Position numbers and translations under genes: made by a program
The notes under the pieces: generated by a model
What the model was told of the DNA's origin: nothing
Seen by the model: only the letters and a program-made list of their open reading frames with translations
Database searches by the model: none
Part shown: in pieces, positions 62,257 to 64,000 of the stretch
Layout: each line of letters starts with the position of its first letter
Numbering within the stretch: position 1 is the first letter of the stretch
Source: Lachnospiraceae bacterium UBA7076
GTDB lineage: Bacteria > Bacillota > Clostridia > Lachnospirales > Lachnospiraceae
Direction of reading: 5' to 3'
Assembly: GCA_002493625.1 (NCBI GenBank)
Contig: DKZK01000010.1
Span: 65,990 to 129,989 of the forward strand
Length of the DNA: 64,000 bases

Positions 62257-62263
62257 TTCGACA
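62257..62263. promoter_or_regulatory. Spo0A box upstream of spo0A
   Basis: TTCGACA, the core 0A box, lies 30 bases upstream of the spo0A -35. A second near-box GGTCGAA stands at about 62227-62233. This may give autoregulation by either paralogue. Confidence 0.6.
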
Positions 62264-62272
62264 TATTGTGAC

Positions 62273-63061
62273 CTAAGCACTTTTCATTTTACTGTCAAGT
62301 CTTATCTTATCGGCAATAAGCGCTATAAATTCCGAATTTGTAGGCTTTAATTTTCCCTGATTCATTGTATAGCCAAACAGTTCATAAATTGTATCTGTTT
62401 TCCCTCTCCCCCATGCAACCTCAATTGCATGTCTTATTGCCCTTTCAACTCTTGATGAGGTTGTTCCGTACTCCTTAGCAATCGAGGGATATAGCTGCTT
62501 TGTTATGGAATTTAAAACATCCATGTCACGTACCGCCATGATAATGGAGCTTCTTAAATACTGATAGCCCTTTATATGTGCCGGAACACCGATCTCATGT
62601 ATTATCTCGGTAACCTTCCGTTCCAGGTTACTCTCGTAAATTTCATCTGAATTCTCACATATGTGAATCCCTTTTTGTTTTGATTTGGATGTATTTATTA
62701 TTTCCTGAAATAAATCAATTCCGTCTGCCGCTTCATCAATTATGTTTATGTATATATTATTTAATTTTCCCTTGTATATTTTTTCCAAAAATTTTATCTG
62801 GCTCATATTGGCCTTTACAAGAAATTTAAACGGGCAATTTTCCCTTTTATCTATCTCATCCATTATGGCAATGCCATCTAAATTTGGCAGCAATAAATCG
62901 ATAATTACAATGTCAGGATTATATTTTAAAATTCCGTCCATTCCCTCCTGACCATCCGTAAAACAGCCGCAGACATAAAAGTCTTTCTTTGTCTCAAGCA
63001 TGACCCTTAACTCGTTCGCGCTTCTCAAATCATGCTTGATAACAAGTACCTTTATTCTCAT
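62273..63061 (-). CDS. Second Spo0A-like regulator with eroded receiver
   Basis: A 262-residue paralogue of the spo0A product 126 bases downstream. The DNA-binding half is nearly the same (IHEIGVPAHIKGYQYLRSSI, VERAIRHAIEVAWGRGKTDT, TNSEFIALIADKIRLDSK). The receiver keeps Asp55 in VIIDLLLPNLDG but has KHDLRSANEL instead of the acidic pair. The conserved Thr/Ser region reads FLVKANMSQ and the Lys is missing in IYINIIDEA. It may act without phosphorylation or as a modulator of spo0A. RBS AGAGGG precedes ATG. Confidence 0.9.
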   Translation of the reverse strand: MRIKVLVIKHDLRSANELRVMLETKKDFYVCGCFTDGQEGMDGILKYNPDIVIIDLLLPNLDGIAIMDEIDKRENCPFKFLVKANMSQIKFLEKIYKGKLNNIYINIIDEAADGIDLFQEIINTSKSKQKGIHICENSDEIYESNLERKVTEIIHEIGVPAHIKGYQYLRSSIIMAVRDMDVLNSITKQLYPSIAKEYGTTSSRVERAIRHAIEVAWGRGKTDTIYELFGYTMNQGKLKPTNSEFIALIADKIRLDSKMKSA

Positions 63062-63096
63062 AACATTTTCCCTCTTTTCATTTTGTTTTCACTGCC

Positions 63097-63125
63097 ATTA
63101 TAGCTTTGGAAAATATAGGTAACAA
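63097..63125 (-). promoter_or_regulatory. Promoter of the second spo0A-like gene
   Basis: TTGTTA (63120-63125) and TATAAT (63097-63102) on minus, 17 bases apart. Confidence 0.65.
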
Positions 63126-63135
63126 GACCAAAGAG

Positions 63136-63150
63136 GTCGCAAGTTGCGAC
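63136..63150. promoter_or_regulatory. Perfect 15-base palindrome GTCGCAAGTTGCGAC
   Basis: The two 7-base arms are exact inverses around one base. It begins 10 bases upstream of the -35 at 63120-63125, a common activator or repressor position. No known regulator site is matched. Confidence 0.5.
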
Positions 63151-63234
63151 ACTAGGATTTGACAACATTTTCAGTCAAAAAAATAAGGGTACTGTCACAC
63201 GCAGGTAAATTCCTGGTACAACAGACCCGTTATT

Positions 63235-64000
63235 TTATATATTAATATTCATCCTTGCCCTGGGATGCGCCTTATCATATTCCTCTTTTATTTTACTTCT
63301 TCTGCTTCTTAAATATATCTGTGTTGTTGAAATATCCGAGTGCCCTAACATCTCCTGAACTGCCTTTAAATCAGCTCCGTTATTTACAAGATGTGAAGCA
63401 AATGAATGTCTTATCATATGAGGTGTAATTTCCTTGTCTATTCCGGCTTTCTTTGCATAGGATTTTATAAGCTTCCAAAATCCCTGTCTCGTCATCTGTG
63501 CGCCCTTCAAATTTGTAAACAGATACTCGCTTCCCTCGCACATGCTCTCCCTTGCATTATTTATATAATTTTCCAGAGCAGCTCTCGCTGCATTTTCTAT
63601 AGGTATAACACGTTCCTTATTTGAATCCTTGCATAAAATATAACTCATGGATAAATTTACATCCTCAAGCCTGATTGAAATAAGCTCCGATACTCTCATG
63701 CCTGTGGCATATAAAAGCTCAAGCATAGCCTTATCCCTTATCTCCTTTGGCGTCTGCTTTGACGGCTGCTCAAGCAGTAAATTTATCTCCTCAATATTAA
63801 GAATCTCCGGTACCTTCTTTTCTATCTTAGGCGGCTTAATCTGCTCTGTAGGATCAGAAGCAATAACACCTTTTTTCAAGAGATACATAAAGAATGATTT
63901 TACACTTGCAATGTTTCTCGATATTGTAGCTGATGACATCCCCTGCTTTTCAAGCGACAGTATGTATGAGGAAAGCTCTGTAGAGCTTATTGCCGTTATG
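63235..64000 (-). CDS. Tyrosine recombinase XerD-like, cut by the window end
   Basis: Only the C-terminal 254 residues are inside; the frame stays open to the window end (ITAISSTELSSYILSLEKQG precedes the first internal ATG at 63939). The catalytic domain has ATGMRVSELISIRLEDV, HMIRHSFASHLVNNGA, LGHSDISTTQIYL with the nucleophile tyrosine. Such enzymes resolve chromosome dimers at dif as XerC/D. The closeness to spo0A fits the xerD-spo0A region of some Clostridia. The conserved Arg, Lys, His, Arg, His/Trp and Tyr appear to be present, so it is likely active. Confidence 0.92.
   Translation of the reverse strand, partial: ITAISSTELSSYILSLEKQGMSSATISRNIASVKSFFMYLLKKGVIASDPTEQIKPPKIEKKVPEILNIEEINLLLEQPSKQTPKEIRDKAMLELLYATGMRVSELISIRLEDVNLSMSYILCKDSNKERVIPIENAARAALENYINNARESMCEGSEYLFTNLKGAQMTRQGFWKLIKSYAKKAGIDKEITPHMIRHSFASHLVNNGADLKAVQEMLGHSDISTTQIYLRSRRSKIKEEYDKAHPRARMNINI

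Noticed and set aside
26399..63200. GGTACTGTCACAC at 26399 and 63187 as solo family A ends
   Set aside because: Only 13 shared bases without an inverse partner nearby; too short to claim as repeat members.

Overview
The window is a low-GC, gene-dense stretch of a Gram-positive Clostridia chromosome. The best guess is a member of the family Lachnospiraceae. This rests on two Spo0A-type regulators, a lysine (L-box) riboswitch, the ylxM-ffh-rpsP-khpA-rimM-trmD cluster, formate-THF ligase, a GH94 disaccharide phosphorylase, and small proteins of types I associate with Lachnospiraceae (DUF6145-, DUF5662- and DUF6465-like). The species cannot be fixed from sequence alone. Almost all genes lie on the minus strand. 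The exceptions are aroC, a SpoIID-like/peptidoglycan-binding gene, and four small ORFs.

Layout by region, in plus coordinates. 1-12 kb: lysine biosynthesis (dapA, dapB) under an L-box riboswitch, a tandem-OB SSB-like protein, a SpoU rRNA methylase, dnaE, a cysteine hydrolase, apbE and an epimerase. 12-23 kb: fhs, spoIIIE/ftsK, a ClpP-like protease, a cellobiose phosphorylase-like enzyme and pnp. 23-29 kb: a coiled-coil protein with a 42-bp minisatellite, an aroE-aroK fusion, rpsO, lipid enzymes and aroC. 29-41 kb: a 1420-residue propeller hybrid kinase, an M18 aminopeptidase, argD, cheV, a lipoprotein and a classical two-component pair. 41-46 kb: the trmD-rimM-khpA-rpsP-ffh-ylxM operon. 47-53 kb: the operon fruR-fruK-fruA-ptsH-ptsI. 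53-64 kb: a zinc-ribbon and PH-domain pair, tRNA-Glu, an XRE/small membrane protein module, mtaB, an HPr-like protein, hisH-hisF, an acidic membrane protein, two tandem spo0A genes and xerD, which is cut by the window end.

Four features stand out. First, the two HPr functions look split between proteins. The operon HPr keeps His15 but has Ala where Ser46 is expected. A second HPr-fold protein keeps the KSIMG serine motif but has no catalytic histidine. Second, the large hybrid kinase has Asn810 where the phospho-acceptor His should be, although its ATPase, receiver and HPt domains look intact. Third, a family of hairpin repeats (TIR core CTGTCGCAATAAG) is scattered between genes. It has nested versions, and in two places its arm supplies the last codons and stop of the adjacent gene (ptsI and a GNAT gene). 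Fourth, two adjacent spo0A paralogues occur, one with an eroded receiver, and TTCGACA Spo0A boxes sit upstream of two promoters.

Start codons were chosen by Shine-Dalgarno spacing where the longest ORF begins too early. Family names come from recognised motifs, not from database searches.
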